A stretch of DNA of 64,000 nucleotides from Aquincola tertiaricarbonis (GCF_023573145.1 NZ_CP097636.1:3410001-3474000), one strand, 5' to 3'; counted from the stretch's first letter, positions 45,839 through 55,689 are shown. Notes: a model not told the origin generated them from the sequence alone. Numbers and translations are program-made.

Positions 45839-46291
45839 ATGTTCGACGTCCTCGTCTACCTGTACGAAAACTACTGGCGTCCGGACGCCTGCCCGGACCA
45901 TGACCAGTTGGCGCGGAAGCTGTCCTCCGCGGGCTTCGAGTCGGACGAGATCCAGGAAGCACTGTCCTGGCTGGACGGCCTGGCCAGCGTCGCCGAGTGC
46001 TACACCGGCGAGCAGCAGCAAACCAGCATCCGCGTCTACACGCCCGCCGAGCAGGACCTGCTGGGCGAGGAGTCCATCGGCTTCATCAGCTTCCTCGAAT
46101 CGGCCGGCGTGCTGCCGCCGCCGATGCGGGAGATGGTGGTCGACCGCGCCAGTGCGATCGGCGTGGCGCCGATCGCGCTGGACGACATCAAGATCATCGT
46201 GCTGATGGTCTTCTGGAGCCTGGGCAAGGAGCCCGACACGCTGGTGCTGGACGAGTTGTTCGTTGCGCCGGAAGACCGCCTCATCCACTGA
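45839..46291 (+). CDS. smg: Smg family protein (DUF494)
   Basis: A 150-residue acidic protein starting MFDVLVYLYENYWRP, the Smg/DUF494 signature, with GFESDEIQEALSWLDGLA and DDIKIIVLMVFWSLGKEPDT. Smg is widely conserved beside dprA; no biochemical function is settled. The ATG at 45839 fits the family N-terminus exactly. No Shine-Dalgarno sequence is seen upstream. Confidence 0.93.
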   Translation: MFDVLVYLYENYWRPDACPDHDQLARKLSSAGFESDEIQEALSWLDGLASVAECYTGEQQQTSIRVYTPAEQDLLGEESIGFISFLESAGVLPPPMREMVVDRASAIGVAPIALDDIKIIVLMVFWSLGKEPDTLVLDELFVAPEDRLIH

Positions 46292-46315
46292 GACAAGCCG
46301 CGCCGGCCCGAGCCG

Positions 46316-48700
46316 TCAGCTCAACAGACGCGCCGGGTCCACGTCCAGCCGCGCCAGCGCATTGCGGGTGGCGCGCACGGTCAAGGCTTCGTCCTGCGCC
46401 GGCAGCAGCAGCCCCGCCTGCAGGAAGGCCGCCAGCCGCTGCTGCTGGAACAGCACGCAGCGCCCGCTGGGCGTGACGAACAGCGACAGCTGGCGCCGCA
46501 AGCCCTGCCAGGCCAGCTGCACCGGCTCGTTGCGGCCACGGAAATCGAGCATGAACCAGCTGCCTACCTGCAGCTCGCGCGCCCAGGCCAGCATGGCGGG
46601 CGTGGGCGCCGAGCCGCCTTCGGTCGCCACTTCCAGCTCCGAGGTCTCGTGGCCCGACAGGTCCAGCACGGTCGATTCGTCGATCTGCACGTCGTCGCTG
46701 TCGGGCAGCAGCTCTTCCAGCGTTTCCAGGCGCTCCATCAGCTCCTCGAAACGGTCGTGCGGAATGGCCGCCGCCTTGGCGGTGAAAGCGGCTGCCAACG
46801 AATTGTTCAGCGCCCGCACCTGCTCGTCCTGCTTGTCGGGGGCAACGCCGGCCGAGGCCATGCCTTCGCGCAGCGTCTTCAACAGCGGCGGCAGGCGGCG
46901 GATCACTTCCGCCCGGTCTTCACGCGAGACCTTGGCGCTGGCCGACCACACGAGGTCGGCGGCGGCACGCTTCATGGCCTTGGTCTCGTCGCTCTGGCCA
47001 CCGTACTTCACCGCGGTCATCGCCATCACGTCGGCCCAGACCTGGAACAGGAACTGGCGCACGCCCTCCTGCACCGGCACTTCGTTGAGCATCTTGCGCA
47101 GCTCGATCGTGTACTGGATGGCCAGCGTCTCGCGCTGCTCCACCTGCTGCGCCAGCGACACGCCCTTGCGCGTCGCCTCGTTCTCGTTCTTGAAGTAGTG
47201 CTCGAGGAATTTCTCGAACTCGGTCAGCACCGTCTGGAACACGCGGCGGCCGGTGTCGGGGTAAGCCTCCACCACCTGCACCACGCGCTTGATCTCGCGC
47301 TCCAGCGCATCGCCCACCGCGCGCGACGAGGTATCAAAGCCCATCACGCAGGCCCCCATGCGGTCGATCAGCTTGCGCGCAGGGTGGTCGGTGGTGGCAA
47401 AGAAATCGGGCTCGGAGACCGCGACGCGCAGCACCGGCATCTGCAGCCGCGCGAACCACACGCGCACCGTCGCCGGAATGCTTTCTTCGGTCAGGATGGC
47501 CTGGAACAGCAACGCCACGATCTCGATGGTGGCGCGTTCGACCGGCGTCTCGGCCGCCTTCTTCAGCGCCTGCTTGCGCTGCTGCAGGTCTTCCAGCAAC
47601 GTGGGCGCGCTCACCGAGGCCGGGCCCGCACCACCCACCACAGCGGCCTGCGTCGCGCTGAACCGGCGCTGGATGCCCTGCTGCGCCAGGCCGATCGCCG
47701 CCGTCAGGCCCGGCGAGGCCGGGCGCGACGGCAGGCGTGCGTCGGTGCGCGCGAACTCGGGCAACTGCCGGCCGACCAGCCGGTTGAGCCGACCCAGCAC
47801 CGCCTCGGCATGCTCGCCACCGCGCGGTAGCGCCGCTGTGGCCGTGAGCATGCGGGTGGCTTCGTCACCCCGGTGGGTGGGCTGGCCGCTGCGCAGCCCG
47901 CCCTGCACGGTTCGGCCGGCAGGGGCGCCTGCATAGCCCGCCATGCCGCCCTGCACCGTGGCGGGCAAGCCGCCCGCGCCGGTCGCCGCGGCCGCGTCGC
48001 GCGGCGGCAACTGGCCAAAGCCGGTGCCACCGCCTTGCGGCGTGCGGCGGATCATCGGCCGCAGGTCGACCTGGGGCAGCACCTGCTGCGCGGCCAGGAA
48101 CTGGTTGCAGGTGTGGTACGCCCCCTGCACCAGGGCCGCCATCTCGTCGTGCAAGGCCGGCTGCAGGTCGCGCCAGCCCGCCACCGGCAGGCCGCTGCTG
48201 CACCAGGCGTCCACGGCGATGCGGGCCAGCACGTGAGCGCGCAGCATGTCGTTGGCATCCAGCTCCTCGCGCCGCTCCAGCACCGCCATGCGCGAGCGCA
48301 GGTCGGTGAACTCCCAGGAGGCGCGGTCCATGATGGCGAGCGCCAGGCGCGAGCCGAGGATCTCGCGCTCGATGGTGTCGTCGTCCACCAGGGACAGCTT
48401 GGGCTCGGCCAGCTGCGGGGCGCGCGGCAGGTCGCCCGGCCGCGAGGCCGAAACGCCGTACAGCATGGCGTTGCGCAAGGCGCCTACGCTGGCCTGGTGC
48501 CAGGCCGAACCGCGCTGCTGCAGCGCGGTGAAGGTATCGCGCCGCCGCTGCGTGGTGGTGTAGTCGGCGGGGCGGTCCTGCTGCTCGCGGGCCAGGGCTT
48601 CCACCGCCGCGAACACGCCGACGAAGCCCTTGACCAGCTCTTCCGTGTAAAGGCGCCGAACCTGCGTCGCAAGAGCGGAATAGTCGGCAGCGGTCGCCAT
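46316..48700 (-). CDS. DUF1631 family protein
   Basis: A 794-residue cytoplasmic protein matching DUF1631, with QVRRLYTEELVKGFVGVFAA near the N-terminus, a conserved middle region (VRVWFARLQMPVLRVAVSEP, FFATTDHPARKLIDRMGAC) and a C-terminal segment (QVGSWFMLDFRGRNEPVQLA) that resembles a PilZ-type beta barrel. A Gly/Pro/Ala-rich low-complexity stretch lies around residues 230-290. The family is frequent in Burkholderiales and Pseudomonas with no established function; a signalling or cyclic-di-GMP link would rest only on the PilZ resemblance. It lies 39 bases after secF. Confidence 0.85.
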   Translation of the reverse strand: MATAADYSALATQVRRLYTEELVKGFVGVFAAVEALAREQQDRPADYTTTQRRRDTFTALQQRGSAWHQASVGALRNAMLYGVSASRPGDLPRAPQLAEPKLSLVDDDTIEREILGSRLALAIMDRASWEFTDLRSRMAVLERREELDANDMLRAHVLARIAVDAWCSSGLPVAGWRDLQPALHDEMAALVQGAYHTCNQFLAAQQVLPQVDLRPMIRRTPQGGGTGFGQLPPRDAAAATGAGGLPATVQGGMAGYAGAPAGRTVQGGLRSGQPTHRGDEATRMLTATAALPRGGEHAEAVLGRLNRLVGRQLPEFARTDARLPSRPASPGLTAAIGLAQQGIQRRFSATQAAVVGGAGPASVSAPTLLEDLQQRKQALKKAAETPVERATIEIVALLFQAILTEESIPATVRVWFARLQMPVLRVAVSEPDFFATTDHPARKLIDRMGACVMGFDTSSRAVGDALEREIKRVVQVVEAYPDTGRRVFQTVLTEFEKFLEHYFKNENEATRKGVSLAQQVEQRETLAIQYTIELRKMLNEVPVQEGVRQFLFQVWADVMAMTAVKYGGQSDETKAMKRAAADLVWSASAKVSREDRAEVIRRLPPLLKTLREGMASAGVAPDKQDEQVRALNNSLAAAFTAKAAAIPHDRFEELMERLETLEELLPDSDDVQIDESTVLDLSGHETSELEVATEGGSAPTPAMLAWARELQVGSWFMLDFRGRNEPVQLAWQGLRRQLSLFVTPSGRCVLFQQQRLAAFLQAGLLLPAQDEALTVRATRNALARLDVDPARLLS

Positions 48701-48739
48701 GCGTGAGGAAGGATGTCGCTTTGTGAGTGCGAACTGACT

Positions 48740-49774
48740 CTACACCACAGCCCCGGCATTGGGGTCGTCAGGGTCGGCCGCCTTCGCGGCGCCGCCACCC
48801 TTGACCAGGTCTTCACGCTTGACGCCCAGCCACATCGCGATGGCCGCGGCCACGAACACCGACGAGTAGATGCCGAAGCAGATGCCGATGGTCAGCGCCA
48901 TCGCGAAGTAGTGCAGCGAAGGGCCGCCGAACAGCAGCATCGACAGCACCATGATCTGCGTGGAGCCGTGGGTGATGATGGTGCGGCTGATGGTGCTGGT
49001 GATCGCGTGGTCGATGACCTGCGGCGTGTCCAGCTTGCGGAACTTGCGGAAGGCCTCGCGCACCCGGTCGAAGATCACCACCGACTCGTTCACAGAGTAG
49101 CCCAGCACCGCCAGGATGGCCGCCAGCACCGTGAGCGAGAACTCCCACTGGAAGAAGGCGAAGAAGCCCAGGATGATGACCACATCGTGCAGGTTGGCGA
49201 CGATGCCGGCGACGCCGAACTTCCACTCGAAGCGCAGCGCCAGGTAGATCACGATGCCGATGATCACGAAGGCCAGCGCCTTGGCACCGTCGATCGCCAA
49301 CTCGCGGCCCACCTGCGGGCCCACCACCTCGCTGCGAGACAGCTCCAGCGGCCGCTCGGCACCCTTGGCGCACTGCTGCTTGGTCGCCGGGTCGCCGGCC
49401 ACGGTCACCGCCGCCGACTCCACCTGACCGCCTGCGGCCTGGCACAGGCCGGTGAACACGCGGTTCACCACCTCGGTCTGCTTGACGTCACCACGCAACG
49501 GCAGGCGTATCAGCACGTCGCGCGAGGTGCCGAAGTTCTGCACCTGCACTTCGCCGAAGCCCATGCCTTCGACCGTCTCACGCACCTTGTTGATGTCGGC
49601 CGGCTCGCTGTAAGCCACCTCCACCACCGTGCCGCCGGTGAACTCGATCGAGAAATGCAGGCCGCGGGTGACGATGAAGAACACCGCGGCCAGGAACATC
49701 ACCGCCGAGATCACGTTCAGCACCAGCGCATGGCGCATGAACGGGATGTCGCGATGGATACGGAAGAACTCCAT
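48740..49774 (-). CDS. secF: protein translocase subunit SecF
   Basis: A 344-residue inner-membrane protein. With SecD it uses the proton gradient to pull exported proteins through SecYEG. The N-terminal transmembrane segment is followed by the conserved SIEFTGGTVVEVAY, a periplasmic domain, and a five-helix RND-like block with GIVANLHDVVIILGFFAFFQ, AILAVLGYSVNESVVIFDRV and STISRTIITHGSTQIMVLSM. The extra insertion near residues 125-150 (GDPATKQQCAKGAERP) and the Asp/Ala-rich tail make it slightly longer than E. coli SecF. Confidence 0.95.
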   Translation of the reverse strand: MEFFRIHRDIPFMRHALVLNVISAVMFLAAVFFIVTRGLHFSIEFTGGTVVEVAYSEPADINKVRETVEGMGFGEVQVQNFGTSRDVLIRLPLRGDVKQTEVVNRVFTGLCQAAGGQVESAAVTVAGDPATKQQCAKGAERPLELSRSEVVGPQVGRELAIDGAKALAFVIIGIVIYLALRFEWKFGVAGIVANLHDVVIILGFFAFFQWEFSLTVLAAILAVLGYSVNESVVIFDRVREAFRKFRKLDTPQVIDHAITSTISRTIITHGSTQIMVLSMLLFGGPSLHYFAMALTIGICFGIYSSVFVAAAIAMWLGVKREDLVKGGGAAKAADPDDPNAGAVV

Positions 49775-49792
49775 GGATGGGCTCCTGCTCGA

Positions 49793-51679
49793 TCAGGCCT
49801 GGGCCGACTTGCCGGCGTCGCCACCCGGGCGCCACACCTGGCCGATCGACACCGACTTCAGCTTCTTCTTGCGGCCATACCAGAGGTTGACCAGACCGCG
49901 CGAGAACACCACCGCCGAGAACATCGACGTGAGGATGCCCAGGCAGTGCACCACGGCAAAGCCGCGCACCGGACCGGAACCGAAGGCCAGCAGGGCCACG
50001 CCCGCGATCAGCGTGGTGACGTTGGAGTCGAGGATGGTGCCCCAGGCGCGCTCGTAGCCGGCCTGGATCGCGGCCTGCGCTGAAGCGCCGCTGCGCAACT
50101 CCTCGCGCACCCGCTCGTTGATCAGCACGTTGGCATCGATCGCCATGCCCAGTGTCAGCGCAATGGCCGCCATGCCCGGCAGCGTGAGCGTGGCCTGCAG
50201 CATCGACAGGATGGCCACCAACAACAGCAGGTTGAAGGCCAGCGCCAGCGTGGAGAACACACCGAACAGCAGGTAGTAGCAGCACATGAACACCGCGATG
50301 GCGGCAAAGCCGTACATCACGCTGTCAAAGCCCTTGGTGATGTTCTCGGCGCCCAGGCTGGGGCCGATGGTGCGTTCTTCGACGATCTCCATCGGCGCGG
50401 CCAGCGAACCGGCGCGCAGCAACAGCGCGGTGTCGTTGGCTTCCTGCGTGGTCATGCGGCCGCTGATCTGCACCCGTCCGCCGCCGATCTCGCTGCGGAT
50501 CACCGGCGCCGTCACCACCTCACCCTTGCCCTTCTCGAACAGCAGGATGGCCATGCGCTTGCCGATGTTCTCGCGCGTGATGTCGCGGAACACGCGGGCA
50601 CCCTTGGCATCCAGCGTCAGGTGCACGGCGGGTTCCTGCGTCTGGCCGTCGAAGCCGGCTTGCGCGTCGGTCAGATTCTCACCGGTGAGGATGACCTGAC
50701 GCTTGACGATCAGCGGCGCGCCACCGCGCTCGACGTAACGTTCGGTGCCGAAGGGCACCGGCGCCGACCCGATGGCCGCGGCGGCCGCTTCGGTGCTGTC
50801 GTCCACCAGACGCACTTCCAGCGTGGCGGTGCGGCCGATGATGTCCTTGGCCTTGGCCGTGTCCTGCACGCCCGGCAACTGCACCACGACGCGGTCTGCG
50901 CCCTGCTGCTGGATGACCGGCTCGGCCACGCCCAGCTCGTTCACGCGGTTGTGCAGCGTGGTGATGTTTTGCTTCAGCGCCGCCTGCTGAACGGCGATCG
51001 CTGCCTGCGGCTTGAGCGATCCGGTGAGTTGCAGGTCGCCGCTGCCCGCGGTGCCCTGGTCCCATTGCAGGTCGGGCAGCGCAGGTGCCAGTGCGGCCTG
51101 CGCGGCATTCAGCGTCGCGGCATCACGGAAGGTGACGCGCACCACGTTGCCATCACGCACGATGCCGGTGTGGCGGATGTTCTTCTCGCGCAGCAGCGAA
51201 CGGATGTCGCCCGTCAGCGCCTCGGCCCGCTTGGTCAGCGCGGCCTTCATGTCCACCTGCATCAGGAAGTAGACGCCACCACGCAGGTCCAAGCCCAGGT
51301 ACATGGGCAGCGCACGCATCGACGTCAGCCACGCCGGCGAGCGGCTCACCAGGTTGAGCGCGACGATGTAGGAAGGATCGTTGGCATCGGGATTCAGCGC
51401 CTTCGACAGCACGTCCTTGGCGCGGATCTGGGTATCGGTGTCGCCGAAGCGGGCACGCACCGAGTTGCCGTCGAACTGCACGAAGTCAGGCTGGAGCTGG
51501 GCATCGGCCAGCGCCTTCTCCACGCGCGGCACCAGCGAGCTGTCGATCTTCAGCGTCACCTTGCCGCTGGAGACCTGCACCGCAGGCGCCTCACCAAAGA
51601 AGTTGGGCAACGTGTACAGCAGCCCGATCACGAACGCGACGACGAGCATCGCGTACTTCCACCACGGATAGCGGTTCAT
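49793..51679 (-). CDS. secD: protein translocase subunit SecD
   Basis: A 628-residue partner of SecF. NRYPWWKYAMLVVAFVIGLL opens the protein, then the large periplasmic P1 domain with LGLDLRGGVYFLMQVD, and the C-terminal transmembrane bundle with AAIALTLGMAIDANVLINER and GPVRGFAVVHCLGILTSMF. The ATG at 51679 was chosen since GGGGAG lies five bases upstream; an in-frame GTG at 51685 overlaps that ribosome-binding site. secF follows after 18 bases, yajC precedes by 57. Confidence 0.96.
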   Translation of the reverse strand: MNRYPWWKYAMLVVAFVIGLLYTLPNFFGEAPAVQVSSGKVTLKIDSSLVPRVEKALADAQLQPDFVQFDGNSVRARFGDTDTQIRAKDVLSKALNPDANDPSYIVALNLVSRSPAWLTSMRALPMYLGLDLRGGVYFLMQVDMKAALTKRAEALTGDIRSLLREKNIRHTGIVRDGNVVRVTFRDAATLNAAQAALAPALPDLQWDQGTAGSGDLQLTGSLKPQAAIAVQQAALKQNITTLHNRVNELGVAEPVIQQQGADRVVVQLPGVQDTAKAKDIIGRTATLEVRLVDDSTEAAAAAIGSAPVPFGTERYVERGGAPLIVKRQVILTGENLTDAQAGFDGQTQEPAVHLTLDAKGARVFRDITRENIGKRMAILLFEKGKGEVVTAPVIRSEIGGGRVQISGRMTTQEANDTALLLRAGSLAAPMEIVEERTIGPSLGAENITKGFDSVMYGFAAIAVFMCCYYLLFGVFSTLALAFNLLLLVAILSMLQATLTLPGMAAIALTLGMAIDANVLINERVREELRSGASAQAAIQAGYERAWGTILDSNVTTLIAGVALLAFGSGPVRGFAVVHCLGILTSMFSAVVFSRGLVNLWYGRKKKLKSVSIGQVWRPGGDAGKSAQA

Positions 51680-51736
51680 CAACACACTCCCCTGGCGCGG
51701 CGAGGCGCGCCGGGCTGAAAACGAACGGTGGCGGGA

Positions 51737-52063
51737 TTACTTGAGGGTGCCCTTGGGCAGCACCTGGGTGATGGCGGTGCGCTGCAGCTGCACTTCCACA
51801 CCGGTGGCCAGCTCCACATGCACGAAGCTCTCGCCCACCTTGCTGATGCGGCCCAGCAGACCGCCGGCCGTCACCACCTCATCGCCCTTGGCGATGGCAT
51901 CGATCATCGCCTTGTGTTCCTTCTGCCGCTTCATCTGGGGACGGATCATGATGAAGTACAGCACCACGAACATCAGCACCAGCGGCAGCATGCTCATCAG
52001 GCTGGAGCCCATGCCTTCAGCGGCGGCAGGAGCGGTTTGGGCGAAGGCTTCGGAAATGAACAC
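51737..52063 (-). CDS. yajC: preprotein translocase subunit YajC
   Basis: A 108-residue Sec accessory protein with one transmembrane helix (MLPLVLMFVVLYFIMIRPQM) followed by KRQKEHKAMIDAIAKGDEVV and GGLLGRISKVGESFVHVEL, all typical. I use the GTG at 52063, giving VFISEAFAQ as in most YajC N-termini, with AAGGA upstream. The frame back to 52162 runs through the tRNA terminator and is not coding. Confidence 0.93.
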   Translation of the reverse strand: MFISEAFAQTAPAAAEGMGSSLMSMLPLVLMFVVLYFIMIRPQMKRQKEHKAMIDAIAKGDEVVTAGGLLGRISKVGESFVHVELATGVEVQLQRTAITQVLPKGTLK

Positions 52064-52142
52064 GGCGATCGGTCCTTGTGACAAAGGCCCGTTCGATGCG
52101 GGCCCAATCAAAAAAATCCGTAGGAAGCCAAAAAGCTTCGAA

Positions 52143-52179
52143 CAAAAAAACAGGCCCCGCACTTTCGTGGGGGCCTGTC
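52143..52179 (-). terminator. intrinsic terminator after tRNA-fMet
   Basis: On the minus strand ACAGGCCCC pairs with GGGGCCTGT around a short loop that includes CACGAAAGTGC, followed by a run of Ts (52150-52144). It ends the tRNA transcript and any readthrough from the alpha operon before yajC. Confidence 0.9.
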
Positions 52180-52187
52180 TCGGATTC

Positions 52188-52264
<77 letters not shown>

Positions 52265-52276
52265 ACGGAAGCTGAC

Positions 52277-52305
52277 AGTATAGCGTGCTTTTGGCTTCTT
52301 GCCAG
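52277..52305 (-). promoter_or_regulatory. promoter of the initiator tRNA gene
   Basis: Minus strand CTGGCA (52305-52300), 17 bases, TATACT (52282-52277). The predicted start near 52270 is about six bases before the mature tRNA 5' end. Confidence 0.7.
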
Positions 52306-52353
52306 CCCCTATCGAAGAAATTTCGAAAAGAGGCTGCGAAACGCCAAATCAAC

Positions 52354-52752
52354 TTACTCGGCAGCGTCGGTGGCTTCTTCAGCCACGGCGGTGTCGGGAC
52401 GGTCGACCAGCTCGACGAAGGCCATCGGGGCGTTGTCGCCCACGCGGAAGCCCATCTTCAGGATGCGGGTGTAGCCGCCCGGGCGCGCCTTGTAGCGCGG
52501 GCCGAGTTCGTTGAACAGCTTGGTGACGATGTCGCGATCACGGGTGCGCGAGAAAGCCAGGCGGCGGTTGGCCAGCGTGGGTTCCTTGGCCAGCGTGATC
52601 AACGGCTCGACGACGCGGCGCAGTTCCTTGGCCTTCGGGACCGTGGTCTTGATGGCTTCGTGCTGCAGCAGCGAGTTGGTCATGTTGCGCAGCATCGCCT
52701 GGCGATGCGCGCTGGTGCGGTTGAGTTTGCGGAGTCCGTTGCGGTGACGCAT
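52354..52752 (-). CDS. rplQ: 50S ribosomal protein L17
   Basis: A 132-residue large-subunit protein lying near the peptide exit tunnel. It starts [20 protein letters not shown] and ends in an acidic Ala/Glu-rich tail. It is the last gene of the alpha operon, 69 bases after rpoA. The stop is followed by a 7-bp CAGCCTC/GGGGCTG hairpin without a T-tract, so full termination probably happens only beyond the tRNA gene. Confidence 0.97.
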   Translation of the reverse strand: MRHRNGLRKLNRTSAHRQAMLRNMTNSLLQHEAIKTTVPKAKELRRVVEPLITLAKEPTLANRRLAFSRTRDRDIVTKLFNELGPRYKARPGGYTRILKMGFRVGDNAPMAFVELVDRPDTAVAEEATDAAE

Positions 52753-52821
52753 GGTGCTTTCCTTTCTTTATTGAACCCCGGCCGTGTCAGGTACCGGGGG
52801 TTGCACATGACAGGCGTGTGA

Positions 52822-53817
52822 TTAACGCTTGTCCAGGCCTTGAGGCGGCCAGTTTTCCAGGCGGGCGCCCAGCGTGAGACCACGCGAGGCCAGCACTTCC
52901 TTGATTTCGTTCAGCGACTTGCGGCCGAGGTTCGGGGTCTTCAGCAGCTCGGTTTCCGTGCGCTGGATCAGATCGCCAATGTAGTAGATGTTTTCGGCCT
53001 TCAGGCAGTTGGCCGAACGCACCGTCAGTTCCAGCTCGTCCACCGGGCGCAGCAGGATCGGGTCGAAGTTGCCGGCACCACCACGCGGCTGCGTGGGCGC
53101 CTGGAAGATCTCGCCGTCTTCGTGCGGCAGCTGTGCGAAGACCACCAGCTGCTCGACCAGGATCTTGGCCGAAGCACGGATCGCTTCTTCGGGGCTGATC
53201 GCGCCGTTGGTCTCGATCTCCATGACCAGCTTGTCGAGGTCGGTACGTTGCTCGACGCGGGCGTTCTCCACGGCGTAGCTCACGCGGCGCACGGGCGAGA
53301 ACGAAGCGTCCAGCACGATGCGGCCGATGGCCTTGGTGGGCTCGTCGCCGAAGCGGCGCAGGTTGCCCGGCACGTAGCCACGGCCCTTCTCGACCTTGAT
53401 CTGCATGTCGAGCTTGCCGCCCTTGGCCAGGTGCGCGATCACGTGGTCGGGGTTGATCACCTCGACGTCGTGCGGCGTCTGGATGTCGCCGGCCGTGACC
53501 GGGCCCTCGCCTTCCTTGCGCAGCACCAGCGTCACTTCGTCGCGGTTGTGCAGCTTGAAGGTCACGCCCTTCAGGTTCAGCATGATGTGGACCACATCTT
53601 CCTGAACGCCGTCGACAGTCGAGTACTCGTGCAGCACGCCGGCGATGGTGACTTCCGTCGGCGCGTAACCCACCATCGACGACAGCAGCACACGGCGCAG
53701 GGCATTGCCCAGCGTGTGCCCATAGCCCCGCTCGAACGGCTCGAGCGTCACCTTGGCACGGCGATCGCCCAGCGGCTCGACTTGGATGGCTTTGGGTTTC
53801 AGCAGATTGGTTTGCAT
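52822..53817 (-). CDS. rpoA: DNA-directed RNA polymerase subunit alpha
   Basis: A 331-residue RNA polymerase assembly subunit. The N-terminal dimerisation domain has [20 protein letters not shown] and [19 protein letters not shown]; the C-terminal domain that contacts UP elements and activators ends with [20 protein letters not shown]. It follows rpsD after 157 bases that contain a strong terminator-like hairpin, suggesting separate control from the upstream ribosomal genes. Confidence 0.98.
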   Translation of the reverse strand: MQTNLLKPKAIQVEPLGDRRAKVTLEPFERGYGHTLGNALRRVLLSSMVGYAPTEVTIAGVLHEYSTVDGVQEDVVHIMLNLKGVTFKLHNRDEVTLVLRKEGEGPVTAGDIQTPHDVEVINPDHVIAHLAKGGKLDMQIKVEKGRGYVPGNLRRFGDEPTKAIGRIVLDASFSPVRRVSYAVENARVEQRTDLDKLVMEIETNGAISPEEAIRASAKILVEQLVVFAQLPHEDGEIFQAPTQPRGGAGNFDPILLRPVDELELTVRSANCLKAENIYYIGDLIQRTETELLKTPNLGRKSLNEIKEVLASRGLTLGARLENWPPQGLDKR

Positions 53818-53920
53818 TGAGTGGTGTTCCTGTCAATACCCTCGGCTCGTTACACCGATAAGGCTGATGGACATGTCGGGCCTTGCATGGCCGCTGCGTG
53901 CCCGGCAAACACAGCGACCG

Positions 53921-53962
53921 AAAACAAAACGCGCGCGGGCGGCCCGCAGGCCGCGCGCGCGT
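53921..53962 (-). terminator. terminator-like hairpin between rpsD and rpoA
   Basis: Minus strand CGCGCGCG-CGGCC pairs with GGCCG-(CC)-CGCGCGCG around TGCG (53961-53930), 13 pairs with one two-base bulge, followed by TTTTGTTTT (53929-53921). By rule this is an intrinsic terminator; in the alpha operon it may act as an attenuator that lets part of the polymerase through to rpoA. Confidence 0.7.
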
Positions 53963-53974
53963 CAGGCGCAGTGA

Positions 53975-54598
53975 TCAGCGCGAATACAGTTCCACGATCA
54001 GCGCTTCCTTGATCTCGGCGCCGAATTCGTCGCGGTCCGGGGTCTTCTTGAAGACGCCTTCCAGCTTCGATGCATTCACCTCGACCCAGGCCGGCATGCC
54101 GATCGACTCGGCCAGCTTCAGGGCTTCGATCACGCGCAGCTGCTTCTTGGCCTTTTCACGCACGGCGACCACGTCACCGGCCTTGACCATGTACGAGGCG
54201 ATGTTCACCACCTGGCCATTCACGGTGATCGACTTGTGCGACACCAGCTGGCGAGCTTCCGCGCGGGTGGAGCCGAAGCCCATGCGATACACGACGTTGT
54301 CGAGGCGCGATTCCAGCAGCGTCAGCAGGTTGGTACCGGTGTTGCCACGGCGGCGCTCGGCTTCTTCGAAGTAACGGCGGAACTGACGCTCCAGCACGCC
54401 GTACATGCGCTTGACCTTCTGCTTTTCACGCAGTTGCAGACCGAAGTCGCTGGTGCGCGAGCCGCTGGTACGGCCGTGTTGACCCGGCTTGCTGTCGAAC
54501 TTGGCCTTGTCGCCGATCGGGCGGCGGGCGCTCTTCAGATAGAGATCGGTGCCTTCGCGGCGGGACAGTTTGGCCTTGGGGCCCAGATAACGTGCCAC
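53975..54598 (-). CDS. rpsD: 30S ribosomal protein S4
   Basis: A 207-residue primary 16S rRNA-binding protein that nucleates 30S assembly and, in E. coli, represses the alpha operon. It begins [20 protein letters not shown]; the S4 domain region [20 protein letters not shown] and [16 protein letters not shown] is clear. No zinc Cys are present at the N-terminus. It lies between two hairpins. Confidence 0.98.
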   Translation of the reverse strand: MARYLGPKAKLSRREGTDLYLKSARRPIGDKAKFDSKPGQHGRTSGSRTSDFGLQLREKQKVKRMYGVLERQFRRYFEEAERRRGNTGTNLLTLLESRLDNVVYRMGFGSTRAEARQLVSHKSITVNGQVVNIASYMVKAGDVVAVREKAKKQLRVIEALKLAESIGMPAWVEVNASKLEGVFKKTPDRDEFGAEIKEALIVELYSR

Positions 54599-54686
54599 TT
54601 GCTTTTCCTTGTGTGTCTGACGCGGCCGTGTGCACCGCGTGAGTCCGTGCCGACGTCACGGCGCGAACGGTGGGCTGAAGGACAAA

Positions 54687-54716
54687 CGTCGGCAGCGCCC
54701 GGGGACGCTACCGACG
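54687..54716 (-). promoter_or_regulatory. strong hairpin between rpsK and rpsD
   Basis: Minus strand CGTCGGTAGCG (54716-54706) pairs with CGCTGCCGACG (54697-54687) over 11 bp with one G-U, followed by TTTGTCCTT. It is a weak terminator or attenuator, or a regulatory structure near the S4 start. Confidence 0.45.
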
Positions 54717-54730
54717 CGGGGAAACGTCGC

Positions 54731-55135
54731 TTAGATGCGGCGACGCTTTTGCGGACGGCAGCCGTTGTGCGGCACGGGCGTCACGTCGGAGATCGACGTG
54801 ATGCGGATGCCCAGCGAAGCCAGCGCGCGCACCGACGACTCGCGGCCGGGGCCGGGGCCCTTGATCCGCACGTCGAGGTTCTTGATGCCTTGTTCCTGCG
54901 CAGCACGACCCGCGGTTTCAGCCGCCACCTGGGCCGCGAACGGGGTGCTCTTGCGCGAACCCTTGAAGCCCTGGCCGCCGCTCGAGGCCCACGACAGCGC
55001 GCCGCCTTGACGGTCCGTGATCGTGATGATGGTGTTGTTGAACGACGCGTGCACGTGGGCGATGCCGTCCGCAATGTTCTTGCGGACCTTCTTGCTCACA
55101 CGACGCGCTGCGCTGTTGTTGGGTGCCTTGGCCAT
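54731..55135 (-). CDS. rpsK: 30S ribosomal protein S11
   Basis: A 134-residue protein of the 30S platform. Blocks seen are [40 protein letters not shown] and [20 protein letters not shown], ending [12 protein letters not shown]. It follows rpsM after 35 bases in the alpha operon. Confidence 0.98.
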   Translation of the reverse strand: MAKAPNNSAARRVSKKVRKNIADGIAHVHASFNNTIITITDRQGGALSWASSGGQGFKGSRKSTPFAAQVAAETAGRAAQEQGIKNLDVRIKGPGPGRESSVRALASLGIRITSISDVTPVPHNGCRPQKRRRI

Positions 55136-55170
55136 GTCTTAATCCTTGAATCCGTTGCCGACCGCGTCGA

Positions 55171-55536
55171 TCACTTCTTGACCAGCGCGCCGGACTTGCG
55201 CGGACCCTTGCGGGTGCGGGCGTTGGTCTTGGTGCGCTGACCACGCACCGGCAGGCCACGGCGATGACGCATGCCGCGGTAGCAGCCCAGGTCCATCAGA
55301 CGCTTGATGTTGATCGACTGTTCGCGACGCAGGTCGCCTTCGATCGTCATGCGGCCGATCTCGTCCCGGATCTTTTCCAGGTCGGCGTCGGTCAGGTCCT
55401 TGACCTTCTTGTTGAACTCGATGCCGGCAGCCACGCAGATCTTCTGCGCGGTCGTACGACCGATGCCGTAGATCGACGTCAGACCGATCTCGGTGTGCTT
55501 GTGCGGCGGGATGTTGATACCAGCAATGCGTGCCAT
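55171..55536 (-). CDS. rpsM: 30S ribosomal protein S13
   Basis: A 121-residue protein of the 30S head that contacts the P-site tRNA and forms a bridge to the 50S subunit. It starts [20 protein letters not shown]; the H2TH-like region is followed by [20 protein letters not shown] and a basic tail ending KSGALVKK. First gene of the alpha operon proper, 29 bases after rpmJ. Confidence 0.98.
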   Translation of the reverse strand: MARIAGINIPPHKHTEIGLTSIYGIGRTTAQKICVAAGIEFNKKVKDLTDADLEKIRDEIGRMTIEGDLRREQSINIKRLMDLGCYRGMRHRRGLPVRGQRTKTNARTRKGPRKSGALVKK

Positions 55537-55565
55537 GGTGTCCTCTTAATCTGGTTCGGCGCTGA

Positions 55566-55679
55566 TCAACCCTGGCGCTGCTTGTGGCGCGGGTCGGTAC
55601 AGATCACACGCACCACGCCCTTGCGGCGGATGATCTTGCAATTGCGACACATCTTCTTGACCGATGCTGCAACTTTCAT
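55566..55679 (-). CDS. rpmJ: 50S ribosomal protein L36
   Basis: A 37-residue protein ([20 protein letters not shown], then [17 protein letters not shown]). Cys11, Cys14, Cys27 and His32 make it the zinc-binding (C+) form. GGAGAAG precedes the ATG. It lies between infA and rpsM. Confidence 0.97.
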   Translation of the reverse strand: MKVAASVKKMCRNCKIIRRKGVVRVICTDPRHKQRQG

Positions 55680-55689
55680 GGTCTTCTCC

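Noticed and set aside
51737..52162. Longer yajC start at 52162
   Set aside because: The extra codons read through the tRNA terminator hairpin and T-tract, whereas the GTG at 52063 gives the usual YajC N-terminus.
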